Positions 25,650-33,655 of a stretch of 64,000 nt of DNA are shown here, one piece after another. A program made the translations under genes and the position numbers. The stretch covers positions 27,585-91,584 of the forward strand of contig NZ_AYYR01000054.1 in the NCBI RefSeq assembly GCF_001435975.1, given 5' to 3'. How positions within the stretch are numbered: position 1 is the stretch's first letter; every line of letters begins with the position of its first letter. This DNA comes from Secundilactobacillus collinoides DSM 20515 = JCM 1123 (GTDB lineage: Bacteria > Bacillota > Bacilli > Lactobacillales > Lactobacillaceae). A model generated the notes under the pieces. It saw only the letters and a program-made list of their open reading frames with translations, was not told the origin of the DNA and made no database searches.

Positions 25650-26542
25650 TGACAAAAGCAGATCGAATGAGAGCAGCGTTTAAACAAATGTGTTTCAGTG
25701 GCGACTTGGTCAATTTGGTGGTGGCACCGGATGCCTTGAGCGCAAAAATTGCTGAGCGGACAGGCTTTAAAGCGATTTTTCAAGCCGGTTACGCAACCTC
25801 AGCTAATAAGTTAGCCCAGCCTGATCGCGGTATCGCTGACTTCGGCCTCATGAGCAACAGTGCCCGGGAAATTATCAACGCCGTTAATATTCCCGTGTTC
25901 ATTGATGCTGACACTGGTTATGGCGATGAACAAAACATTGCCCGTCTGGTACGTGTTTATGAAAGCATGGGTGCAGCCGGTTTGTTTATTGAAGATCAGA
26001 CCTGGCCAAAACGCTGTGGTCACATGGACGGTAAGACCATCGTGCCCGAAGACGTTATGATCAACAAACTCAAGGCCGCTGTTGACGCCCGTCAGCACGA
26101 TGATTTCTTGATTATGTCACGGACGGATGCCTACGCGGTTACGGGCCTGCAAAGCGCTATCGACCGTTCCCGCCACTACCACGAAGCGGGCGCCGACCTC
26201 GTGTTTGTCGAAGCACCGAAAACCAAGGCAGATATGCAAAAAGTTGCCGACAGTTTCCCAGACGTGCCGGTGATGGCAAACATGATCGAAAACGGGAAGA
26301 CGCCGTTGATGACCAACGAAGAAATTCATGAAATGGGCTTCTCAATCGCCGTGCACCCGAACGTCCTGGTCTACACGGAAACCTTTGCCACAGAACGGTT
26401 GTTAAAGGATATGGTCACCCTTGGAACGACTAAGAACCAAATGGATCAAATGGTCACGTTTCCGCAGTTCAACAAGTTTATTGGTTTGGATGATATTAAT
26501 GCGTTGGAACAGAAGTACGCGACGGCACCGATAAAGTTGTAG
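25649..26542 (+). CDS. Isocitrate lyase/PEP mutase family lyase (methylisocitrate or dimethylmalate lyase-like)
   Basis: 297 aa. Intact active-site signatures: metal-binding FIDADTGYGD (Asp86, Asp88) and the lyase loop WPKRCGHMDGK (Cys123), then SRTDAY at about 153-158 and VFVEAPKT. This pattern belongs to lyases cleaving 2-methylisocitrate, 2,3-dimethylmalate or related C-C bonds to pyruvate plus a second acid. No propionate-cycle or glyoxylate genes are nearby, so the substrate is open. It is translationally coupled to the degenerate homologue upstream. Confidence 0.88.
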   Translation: MTKADRMRAAFKQMCFSGDLVNLVVAPDALSAKIAERTGFKAIFQAGYATSANKLAQPDRGIADFGLMSNSAREIINAVNIPVFIDADTGYGDEQNIARLVRVYESMGAAGLFIEDQTWPKRCGHMDGKTIVPEDVMINKLKAAVDARQHDDFLIMSRTDAYAVTGLQSAIDRSRHYHEAGADLVFVEAPKTKADMQKVADSFPDVPVMANMIENGKTPLMTNEEIHEMGFSIAVHPNVLVYTETFATERLLKDMVTLGTTKNQMDQMVTFPQFNKFIGLDDINALEQKYATAPIKL

Positions 26543-26543
26543 C

Positions 26544-26686
26544 GTGCAAAGCAAGGCGCCAAGGGGGCGGGGCAGAAGCAACTCTGGGCAGAAAAGTCCG
26601 GGCCTGACTTTTGTGCCCAGAGTCGCTTCTGAAGTAGCCGCCTGCCTTGCGAAGCACATTTCGGCTAGGTTATAACGAAGCACCAA
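26544..26686 (+). repeat. Long-hairpin intergenic element, copy 5 (core class C)
   Basis: It starts one base after the lyase stop codon. Flank GCAAGGCGCCAAGGGGGCGG, core arms 26573-26598 and 26606-26631 (24 of 26 paired), loop CGGGCCT, then GCCGCCTGCCTTGCGAAGC and a CATTTCGGCTAGG end. No U-tract. Confidence 0.85.
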
Positions 26687-26794
26687 AACAAGGCACCAAA
26701 CAAAGGCACCAAGTCAAAAACCTGCAACACATCAATAAGTTGCCGCCATTCCAGCTAAATGGGTCAACAAACAGGTCCACAACAGAAGAAGAGC

Positions 26795-26827
26795 GCAAAA
26801 AAAGGAACCCGTAACGGTTCCTTTTTG
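26795..26827. terminator. Bidirectional terminator between convergent genes
   Basis: GCAAAAAAAGGAACC and GGTTCCTTTTTGC form a strong stem with U-runs on both strands. It serves the lyase (+) and the histidine kinase (-). Confidence 0.88.
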
Positions 26828-26831
26828 CGTT

Positions 26832-28220
26832 TTATTCTAATTTTTGTTCTTCACTGTGAGGTTCCTTACCGTAATCAAATATCAGCGAGAAAATGCTGCC
26901 GTGCGGAACGTTATCCATCACCGTTAACTGGGCGTGGTTCAATTCGGCTAATTGACGGGCAATGGCCAACCCTAGGCCAGTGCCGGCAATCGTGCCGCGG
27001 ATGTCGCTGCTGCGATAGAACCGCTCAAAAATATGGGCTTTATCCTCGTCAGTAATCCCGGTGCCCTGGTCGATGACTTGGACGCGGACTTGCTTTTCCG
27101 AGGCTGAGAGTACCAGCTGGATCGGTTCGGTGGCTGGTGTATACTTGCCCGCGTTATTGAGCAGGTTAATGATGATCTGTTCAATGCTGTCGGCGTGGGC
27201 GGTGATGTGGATGCCAGCTGGGATAGTTGTGTTGAGGGGCTGTTTTAACTGTGGCCGCATTTTATCGGCAATATCGTTGAGCGCCTCGCTAAAATTATAC
27301 GATGTCAGCGGAAGTACCGCTCTGTCGGCCCGAGACAACGTCAAAAGTTCCTCAACCAGGGACTGCATTTGATGCGACTCATCGTTGATATAGTTGACCG
27401 ATTTGGCGATGACCTCGGGGTGTTCTTTCCCACGCCGCTGAATCAACTGCGCGTGACTGCGGATAGTGGCGATGGGCGTTCGCAGTTCGTGAGCCGCGTT
27501 GGATATGAAGAGCTTTTCTTGCTCTGATTGTTTGTACAGACGGCCAAGCAAGCGGTTGAAACTATTCGCCAAGTCCGTGACCTCCGTTGGCCGGTTGGGT
27601 ACTGGAAGCTGAAACGATGATTGGTGATCGCCCGTTGAAGCGGCGCCAGCACTATCTGTTAGGGCACTCAGCGGCTTAGTAATTCGCTGTGAGACGACTT
27701 TAATATAAATGGGGGTAATGATCAGTGTCAAAATTAAAATGAAAATGGCAACCAAGATGACCCTTGCCAGCAATACAAATTGAGTATCCAGGCTGACCCA
27801 CAATTGGTAATCAATGCCTTTGGCGTGACCGCTGTTGTAGTATTCAAAACCGCTATCGCCAACGTAATACAGGTGGCGTGTCAGCGGGATCCTGAGGCGT
27901 TTGTGGGCCAATAAATTTTTGGTGCCGGGAGAGTAGTAATATTTGGCGTCCGCATCCTTGCGCATATTGTGGACCCGGACGTGACTGGTACTGGTATCCA
28001 GTGTGCTGTTGAGGCGCCAGTTTTCCCAATCATCGTCGCCATCAATGACCGTGTTTTTTAAACTATTAATAATGTGTTGCGAGTTCAACGCACTTGTTTC
28101 TAACAATTCGTGACCCACTGCGACAACGGTGGTCAAACTGGACAACAGAATGATCAGCGTGACTAAAAACAGAAAGCTTCGCAGCATAATGGCGGAACTG
28201 TTTTGTTTGAATTTTGTCAT
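26832..28220 (-). CDS. Sensor histidine kinase (OmpR-partner type)
   Basis: 462 aa. N-terminal membrane helix (about 14-36), an extracellular sensor region of about 110 residues, a second helix (about 148-172), HAMP (about 172-230), HisKA with HELRTP (His244), and HATPase with N-box NLLNNAGKYTP and G-boxes DQGTGI and GTGLGLA. It autophosphorylates in response to an unknown envelope signal and passes phosphate to the regulator encoded 14 bp upstream. ATG 28220 has GAGG 8 nt ahead; the GTG at 28229 is less likely. Confidence 0.93.
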   Translation of the reverse strand: MTKFKQNSSAIMLRSFLFLVTLIILLSSLTTVVAVGHELLETSALNSQHIINSLKNTVIDGDDDWENWRLNSTLDTSTSHVRVHNMRKDADAKYYYSPGTKNLLAHKRLRIPLTRHLYYVGDSGFEYYNSGHAKGIDYQLWVSLDTQFVLLARVILVAIFILILTLIITPIYIKVVSQRITKPLSALTDSAGAASTGDHQSSFQLPVPNRPTEVTDLANSFNRLLGRLYKQSEQEKLFISNAAHELRTPIATIRSHAQLIQRRGKEHPEVIAKSVNYINDESHQMQSLVEELLTLSRADRAVLPLTSYNFSEALNDIADKMRPQLKQPLNTTIPAGIHITAHADSIEQIIINLLNNAGKYTPATEPIQLVLSASEKQVRVQVIDQGTGITDEDKAHIFERFYRSSDIRGTIAGTGLGLAIARQLAELNHAQLTVMDNVPHGSIFSLIFDYGKEPHSEEQKLE

Positions 28221-28234
28221 GGGCGACACCTCGC

Positions 28235-28933
28235 TTAATCGTTTACGGATAGCACGTAACCCACGCCGCGAACCGTGTGAATCAGTTTTGTCTTATCTGG
28301 GAACCGGTCAATTTTGTTACGAAGGTACCGAATATAGACGTCCACGATGTTTGACTGACCGTCAAAATTGACACCCCAGATAGCATCGAGCAGCTCGTCG
28401 CGGGTGAATGTTTTGCCAACATTTTTCATTAACTCCAAAAGCAGATTGAATTCACGCTGGGTCAGTTGAATATTGTGATCACCGCGAGTGACCTGCAGCT
28501 TGGTGGTGTCAACGACCAGATCGTCTAACTGGTAAACGTCATCGGTGCCGCTGCCGGCTAATTGGCGTGGGCGGCGTAAAACAACTTGCATGCGTGCTAA
28601 CAGTTCTTCGATGTCAAAGGGTTTCGTGACGTAGTCGTCCGCACCAGAAGTCAGTCCGGCTACCTTGTCACCAGTGTAGTCACGGGCGGTCAGCATGATG
28701 ATCGGCACATCACTTTCCCGGCGAATTCGACGCAGAACGCCGAGCCCGTCTAACTTTGGCAGCATCCAATCCAGAATGACGAGATCAATCTGACTGAGGT
28801 TGTCGTGAAAAGTTTCGACGGCTTCCTCGCCATCGTATGCGGTCATGACGTTGTAGTCCTCAAATTGAAATTCTTCGGTCAGTGAAGCGACCAATCCACG
28901 CTCATCCTCAACCAACAGTACTGTTTTTTCCAT
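28235..28933 (-). CDS. Response regulator, OmpR/PhoB family
   Basis: 232 aa. Receiver domain with VEDE at the N-terminus, phospho-acceptor Asp55 (VILDWMLPKLDG), Thr (IMLTARD) and Lys (YVTKPF). The C-terminal winged helix (about 130-230) ends with LIHTVRGVGYVL. First gene of a two-gene operon with its kinase. AAGGGGAG precedes the ATG. Confidence 0.95.
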   Translation of the reverse strand: MEKTVLLVEDERGLVASLTEEFQFEDYNVMTAYDGEEAVETFHDNLSQIDLVILDWMLPKLDGLGVLRRIRRESDVPIIMLTARDYTGDKVAGLTSGADDYVTKPFDIEELLARMQVVLRRPRQLAGSGTDDVYQLDDLVVDTTKLQVTRGDHNIQLTQREFNLLLELMKNVGKTFTRDELLDAIWGVNFDGQSNIVDVYIRYLRNKIDRFPDKTKLIHTVRGVGYVLSVND

Positions 28934-29019
28934 GGTGTTCTCCCCTTACTATCGATACTTATTATGTCTAGTGTACGTTAAAAAAAGAGTAATAGTCCTA
29001 AAAGTTGTCTTAAATAATG

Positions 29020-29035
29020 TGTTTCACGTGAAACA
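29020..29035. other. parS site (exact ParB-binding consensus)
   Basis: The 16-mer TGTTTCACGTGAAACA is a perfect match to the ParB/Spo0J parS consensus. It lies between a two-component operon and an SDR gene. parS sites normally cluster around the chromosome origin and load ParB/SMC. Confidence 0.92.
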
Positions 29036-29200
29036 ATATGGTGGGGACTTACCCAGATTAACCAACATGATTCGTGAACTGTGGTTTAACATCACAGATT
29101 TAAGTGCATGTTGGTCCACTTTGGCGTGTAAAAATGGTATTGTGAGATTATGAAAACGAATACATTGCTGTTATCGGCTACCTTAGGAGGTTAACTCATT

Positions 29201-29968
29201 ATGGGAAAATTACAGGATAAAGTTGCGATTGTTACCGGTGCAGGTTCTGGAATGGGACTGGCCATCGCGACAGCCTACGCGCATGAAGGCGCCAAAGTTG
29301 TGCTGGCGGATATTAACGCGGAGACCTTAAATAAAGTAGAAAAGGCAATCACAGAAGCGGGGGACACCGCAACCAGTGTCACGGCAGATATGTCGAAGGA
29401 AGATGATATCAAAAACCTTGTCAAAGAGGCTGTTGACACTTACGGTTCCCTAGACATTCTTGTCAATAACGCCGGTATCATGGACAACTTTAAGACGGTG
29501 GGCAATGTTTCAGATGATCTCTGGAATAAAGTCATCGCCATTAACCTGACAGGGCCGTTTTTAGCTAGCCGGGAAGCCATCAATGTCATGAAGGACCAGG
29601 AGCACGGCGGCGTGATTATCAACAATGCGTCGGTCGGTGGTTTGTTTGGCGCCCGCGGTGGGGCAGCATACGCCGCTTCTAAGCATGGCCTATTAGGATT
29701 AACGAAGAATATTGCAGCAACTTATGGCACCTTCGGCAATATTCGTGCCAACGCCATTGCACCGGGGAGCGTTGCCACAAACATTGGGAACAGCATTACC
29801 GATCCGGATCCGTTAGGCGGCCAAGCAATTGCGGCCACTGGTGCGAACGACTCACCAATGGGCCAACCGGAACAGATCGCCGCAGTGGCGGTGTTCTTAG
29901 GCTCCGAAGACTCCAATTTTGTTAACGGTGACGTAATTAAAGCTGATGGTGGTTGGACAGCCAGATAG
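29201..29968 (+). CDS. SDR family oxidoreductase (3-oxoacyl-ACP reductase/glucose dehydrogenase-like)
   Basis: 255 aa classical SDR. Cofactor motif TGAGSGMG (12-19), Asp in VVLADIN favouring NAD(H), NNAGIMD (about 88), catalytic Ser in NNASVGG and Tyr-Lys in YAASKHG. The C-terminal SNFVNGDVIKADGGW is standard. Substrate not deducible; such lactobacillus enzymes often reduce diacetyl/acetoin or 3-oxo compounds. AGGAGG before ATG. Terminator directly after. Confidence 0.9.
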   Translation: MGKLQDKVAIVTGAGSGMGLAIATAYAHEGAKVVLADINAETLNKVEKAITEAGDTATSVTADMSKEDDIKNLVKEAVDTYGSLDILVNNAGIMDNFKTVGNVSDDLWNKVIAINLTGPFLASREAINVMKDQEHGGVIINNASVGGLFGARGGAAYAASKHGLLGLTKNIAATYGTFGNIRANAIAPGSVATNIGNSITDPDPLGGQAIAATGANDSPMGQPEQIAAVAVFLGSEDSNFVNGDVIKADGGWTAR

Positions 29969-29987
29969 TGCGGCATTAAATCAACAA

Positions 29988-30034
29988 TAAAAAGCGTGAC
30001 CACCAGGTTTTGACTTGGTGGTCACGCTTTGTTA
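29988..30034 (+). terminator. Terminator after the SDR gene
   Basis: AAAGCGTGACCACCA pairs with TGGTGGTCACGCTTTG around a short loop. The 3' T-tract is short. Confidence 0.75.
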
Positions 30035-30075
30035 CATTGAAGGCATTCATATGGACAAGAAAGGTGGGAAGTGAC

Positions 30076-30894
30076 TTGCAAAACCGGTTTTCAATTGGTG
30101 AAATGGCCGCAATTCACCAAACGACAATTAAAACGCTGCGGTATTATGATCAAATTGATTTGTTCAAACCGGCCATTGTTGCGCCGGATTCTGGCTATCG
30201 TTACTACACTACCGAACAGTTTGAACAGTTGAACACGATTCAGTACCTTAAGCAATTGGGACTGTCGTTAAAGGAAATCAAAGCACACTTGGATAAACGT
30301 GATATCAACCATTTTAAAGCATTATTACAAGAACAACAGCGGTTGACCGAGGCTAAAATTCAGGACCTTGAGCGTGTAAAGCACCGGTTTGAAAACCGAA
30401 TCGCTGACCTTGATGTTGCGCAGAAGGCCCATCAGCTTGAGGTACCATTTATCAAAACATTGCCTGAACGATACGCCGTCAAACTGACTGGCGTCATTCA
30501 TGATGAGCCGGAGTTTGAACTCTCCCTGCGTCAACTGCAGGCCGCCGCAAATTTAACCCCGTCGATCTTCATCGGCGGGGTCGGGCTGTCGGTAGCCGCG
30601 GACCAGGTTCTGGCCCATCATTACCACAACTATAACGCGGTGTTCATTTTCGTTGATCACGATGACACCAGCAGTCAATTACGAATCACGATTCCCGCGG
30701 GCCGCTATGTGTGCTGTTACTACAACGGTAATCACAGCGATTCCGACCACGTGTACGATGCGATGCTGGCTAGCGTTTCACAGCACGGCGCCCAAGTGAC
30801 CGGCAACGCCATTGAACGAACCATCATCGACCAGTATGTTTCTAGCCTGCCGAAGGATTATTTAACCGAGATTCAGATGCCGATTAGCAATTGA
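30076..30894 (+). CDS. MerR family regulator with GyrI-like effector domain
   Basis: About 272 aa. The N-terminal HTH has FSIGEMAAIHQTTIKTLRYYDQIDLFKPA (about 4-32), followed by a coiled-coil (about 80-115) and a C-terminal effector-binding domain of BmrR/GyrI type (about 120-270). Likely activates a stress or efflux gene on binding a small hydrophobic compound. The start is TTG 30076, 9 nt after AGGTGG; no ATG fits. It is followed after 59 bp by the DUF554 gene, perhaps its target. Confidence 0.85.
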   Translation: MQNRFSIGEMAAIHQTTIKTLRYYDQIDLFKPAIVAPDSGYRYYTTEQFEQLNTIQYLKQLGLSLKEIKAHLDKRDINHFKALLQEQQRLTEAKIQDLERVKHRFENRIADLDVAQKAHQLEVPFIKTLPERYAVKLTGVIHDEPEFELSLRQLQAAANLTPSIFIGGVGLSVAADQVLAHHYHNYNAVFIFVDHDDTSSQLRITIPAGRYVCCYYNGNHSDSDHVYDAMLASVSQHGAQVTGNAIERTIIDQYVSSLPKDYLTEIQMPISN

Positions 30895-30953
30895 CTCGTC
30901 CCCTACTGGAGGGTTTATTCTTAGTAAAAGACATTTGAAGGGATAAACACACT

Positions 30954-31643
30954 ATGATTGGCACAATTTTTAACACGGTAATGATCATCATTGGCAGTAC
31001 AGCGGGCAGCATCTTTAAGAAGGGTATCAAACCCGCTTACCACGAGATATTGATGCAGGCGCTTGGACTGGCGGTCGTCCTTCTTGGACTGAACACCAGT
31101 ATTCAGCATATGCCAAACAGCAAGTATCCGGTCTTATTCATTGTGAGTTTAGCACTGGGCGGGCTGCTGGGGCAGTGGTGGCGGTTGGAAGAACACTTTG
31201 ATCACTTATTGGCCCGATTTTCCGGCAAAAGCAACCTCGCTGAGGGCCTCTCAACGGCAATTTTACTTTTTTGTATCGGGACATTATCCATCGTCGGCCC
31301 CATTGAGGCGGCATTGAAACACAACTATACTTATTTGCTGACAAACGGCATGCTCGATGGCATTACGTCAACGGTTTTAGCATCTTCCTTTGGCGTCGGT
31401 ATCATGGCCGCGGCGGTTGTTTTATTTGTCTGGCAGGGCAGTATCTATCTGTTGGCAACCTTGATGCACGCGGCAATCAGCAACGCGCTGTTGAATGAGA
31501 TATCAATCGTTGGGGGCGTGCTGATCCTGGCTTCGGGTCTGAGTATTTTGGGTATTAAAAAAATGCACACGTTGAACTTGTTACCATCGTTGCTGGTGCC
31601 ACCGCTGTTTTTTGTGGTGCTTGGACTGCTGCATTTGGGTTAA
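30954..31643 (+). CDS. DUF554 family membrane protein (second copy)
   Basis: 229 aa, six to seven hydrophobic segments. It shares the IGTIxNT start, FCIGTLSIVGPIEAAL and LDGITSTVLASSFGVGI motifs with the protein at 8,360. Function unknown for the family. Directly after a MerR-type regulator, and followed 9 bp after its stop by a long-hairpin element. Confidence 0.85.
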   Translation: MIGTIFNTVMIIIGSTAGSIFKKGIKPAYHEILMQALGLAVVLLGLNTSIQHMPNSKYPVLFIVSLALGGLLGQWWRLEEHFDHLLARFSGKSNLAEGLSTAILLFCIGTLSIVGPIEAALKHNYTYLLTNGMLDGITSTVLASSFGVGIMAAAVVLFVWQGSIYLLATLMHAAISNALLNEISIVGGVLILASGLSILGIKKMHTLNLLPSLLVPPLFFVVLGLLHLG

Positions 31644-31652
31644 CGCGCTAGA

Positions 31653-31770
31653 GCGTGGAAAAAACCGGTTAAAGACTGGAGCAGAAGCGGACTATTTTTA
31701 ATAATAGTCTGCTTCTGCTCCAGTCTTTGGTTTGTGCAACTCGTTTCTGTTATGTGACTAAGAACGGCAA
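31653..31770 (+). repeat. Long-hairpin intergenic element, copy 6 (core class C)
   Basis: Starts GAGCGTGGAAAAAACCGG, 9 bp after a stop codon. Arms 31671-31696 and 31703-31728 are 26 nt with one wobble. The left arm is identical to that of the copy at 63.9 kb. The right end is GCAACTCGTTTC. Confidence 0.85.
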
Positions 31771-31824
31771 CTTCAGAGATCTGCTGAACGTTTGACTAGT
31801 CCCGTTCCAACAATCGATCAACAG

Positions 31825-32706
31825 TTATTTTTGATAAGCGGCAACCAATCCGGGCATGATGTCCGAAAGTTTAACGCTGCCTAATTCCGGGGCATTAGCA
31901 CGTAAATCTGCGTAGAAGCTGGCGTTGCGTTGGGCTGACCCCATTAGTGTAAAGCCTTGTGCATTGTCCTCTGAAGCACCGGACTGCAGCATGGATGCCT
32001 TTAGCTGGTCATCAGTGACTTCTACCCAGTGCAGGTCAGGCAGGTTCAGCGCCTTGGCAAAAGCGGCTACGATCTGCTTACCAGTCAACCACTGACTGAT
32101 GACGTAACGAACGCCCGTGGTCAGGGTATCGTCATTCAGTGCTGAGACGATGGTTGCCGAGATATCTTTCGGGTCAGTCCACCCAGTTTGCACACCATCG
32201 GAAAAATTGTGCACGATAGCGTGTTGTGCTTTGATGGTTGCCAGATTGCCGTACATGTTTGAGAAAAAGCCGACTGCGCGGACGTTGGTTAGCTTGAGAT
32301 CGGGGATGGTGGCTAGGATGCCTTCAATGATGTGATAGATGTACAGGACACCGACTTCTTTCCCCTGGTCAGCACCGATACTGCTGAGGTTGACTACCCG
32401 TTTAACACCAGCATTGATCAAGGCCTGTTTGTAGATATTCGCAAGTTGCGTTGCGGCTTCATCGGCTGTTTCATGGCCAAGGAATGCCGTTACCATTAAG
32501 TATACGGCGTCGGCCCCAGCGAACGTCTTGGTGAGGAATGCAACGTCAAAAATCGAGCCGACCGCGGGTTTAGCGCCAAGTTGTTCAATTGCGTTTGCCC
32601 GATCCTGCGAACTTGTAATGACGGTGACCTCGTGACCTTGAGCGACGAGTGCGGGAATCGTGTAGCGGTTGATGTGGCCCAGTGAGCCGATTAATGTGAT
32701 TTTCAT
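31825..32706 (-). CDS. NmrA-like NAD(P)-binding protein
   Basis: 293 aa atypical SDR. An N-terminal Rossmann motif (IGSLGHINRYTIPALVAQGH) replaces the usual GxxGxxG by G-S-L-G-H-I, so nucleotide affinity may differ. NLSSIGAD (about 107-114) and the C-terminal ISQWLTGKQIVAAFAKAL are NmrA/QOR2-like. It may be a redox sensor or quinone reductase. Divergent from a TetR gene across a nested palindrome, hence very likely repressed by it. Confidence 0.82.
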   Translation of the reverse strand: MKITLIGSLGHINRYTIPALVAQGHEVTVITSSQDRANAIEQLGAKPAVGSIFDVAFLTKTFAGADAVYLMVTAFLGHETADEAATQLANIYKQALINAGVKRVVNLSSIGADQGKEVGVLYIYHIIEGILATIPDLKLTNVRAVGFFSNMYGNLATIKAQHAIVHNFSDGVQTGWTDPKDISATIVSALNDDTLTTGVRYVISQWLTGKQIVAAFAKALNLPDLHWVEVTDDQLKASMLQSGASEDNAQGFTLMGSAQRNASFYADLRANAPELGSVKLSDIMPGLVAAYQK

Positions 32707-32723
32707 AGAGTAGCCTTCTTTTT

Positions 32724-32775
32724 AAGGATAGTGTTATCTTTTATGATGGCTATTATAAAAGATAACACTATCCTT
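32724..32775. promoter_or_regulatory. 52-bp nested palindrome between nmrA-like and tetR genes
   Basis: Perfect 21-bp arms: 32724-32744 and 32755-32775, 10-nt centre. Each arm itself contains the dyad GATAGTGTTATC (GATA-N4-TATC), giving two operator copies in mirror arrangement over the divergent promoters. This fits a TetR dimer pair repressing both genes. Confidence 0.8.
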
Positions 32776-32817
32776 TGTCAACTTGAACTATTCAGAAATT
32801 TCGGTATCATTGAAGAT

Positions 32818-33384
32818 ATGAAGAAAAAAGACGCACACAAAACTGAACAAATTATTGAAGCTGCCCGAGCTATCATCATTGCGGACGGTGCCGCGGCGGT
32901 TTCCACGACCAAGGTTGCCAAACAGGTCGGCATCGCGCAGTCCAATATTTACATTTACTTTAAGAACAAGGATGAGCTGCTGATTTCTGTGTTTCAACAC
33001 GAACAGGCGCGGGTCAAAGCCTTTTTTGATGACCATATTAGTCAGAAAGGGGATTTGACCGCCCAACTAAAAGCTTACATTGACGCGATGGGCGAGCTTG
33101 CCATGACCGACTGGGACACGATGGCCATTTTGGAACAGATCAAGGCGATGCCGAAGTCGCCAGTGCTGACGGATGAGGCATTGCCGGGCAGCGACCAGCG
33201 CGTGCAGGGACTCATGCAGGCGGGCATCGACGCTGGTATTTTGAAGAATGTTGATCCGCAACTGCATATGACCGCAGTATTTAGTTTGGTTCGCAGGTAT
33301 AGCGACCTGGTTCGAAACCATGGCTATCCGACAGATTTTTCGCCGGTTCGGGCGATGATTTGGGATGCGGTTTCGGCGAAATGA
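32818..33384 (+). CDS. TetR/AcrR family regulator
   Basis: 188 aa from ATG 32818; the longer open frame begins inside the operator and is unlikely. The N-terminal HTH reads TEQIIEAARAIIIADGAAAV...TTKVAKQVGIAQSNIYIYFKNKDELL (about 9-53). The C-terminal domain resembles TetR_C. It is divergent from the NmrA-like gene with the 52-bp palindrome between, so autorepression and repression of that gene are expected. Confidence 0.88.
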   Translation: MKKKDAHKTEQIIEAARAIIIADGAAAVSTTKVAKQVGIAQSNIYIYFKNKDELLISVFQHEQARVKAFFDDHISQKGDLTAQLKAYIDAMGELAMTDWDTMAILEQIKAMPKSPVLTDEALPGSDQRVQGLMQAGIDAGILKNVDPQLHMTAVFSLVRRYSDLVRNHGYPTDFSPVRAMIWDAVSAK

Positions 33385-33407
33385 TGAGATTGTAGCATAT
33401 GTACTAT

Positions 33408-33440
33408 AGACACTTGGGGTTGTTGCCCAGTGTCTTTTTT
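33408..33440 (+). terminator. Terminator after tetR
   Basis: AGACACTTGGG pairs with CCCAGTGTCT (one mismatch), followed by T7. Confidence 0.85.
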
Positions 33441-33464
33441 TGTGGTTAGGTGATTGGGACAGAA

Positions 33465-33583
33465 TTAGGTGCGGCAGGTAGGGGCTGCTGTGGAAGCGAC
33501 ACTGAGCCAAAAAGTCAGACCCGGACTTTTCGGGTCAGAGTCACTTCTGCTCCGCCCCCTAGGCGCCTTGCTCCACTCTCTCT
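33465..33583 (-). repeat. Long-hairpin intergenic element, copy 7 (core class C)
   Basis: Arms 33493-33516 and 33524-33547 pair at 20 of 24 positions. The flank CTCCGCCCCCTAGGCGCC...CTCCACTCTCT is almost identical to copy 3. Here the AGAGAGTGG end faces the start of the antiporter gene, not a stop codon, one of the exceptions to the usual polarity. Confidence 0.8.
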
Positions 33584-33655
33584 TACCAAACCCTCATGAG
33601 AAATCTGCCCACAACCTATAAAATAGAAGGGGGTTATTAGAAAGTAGGGAATTTT

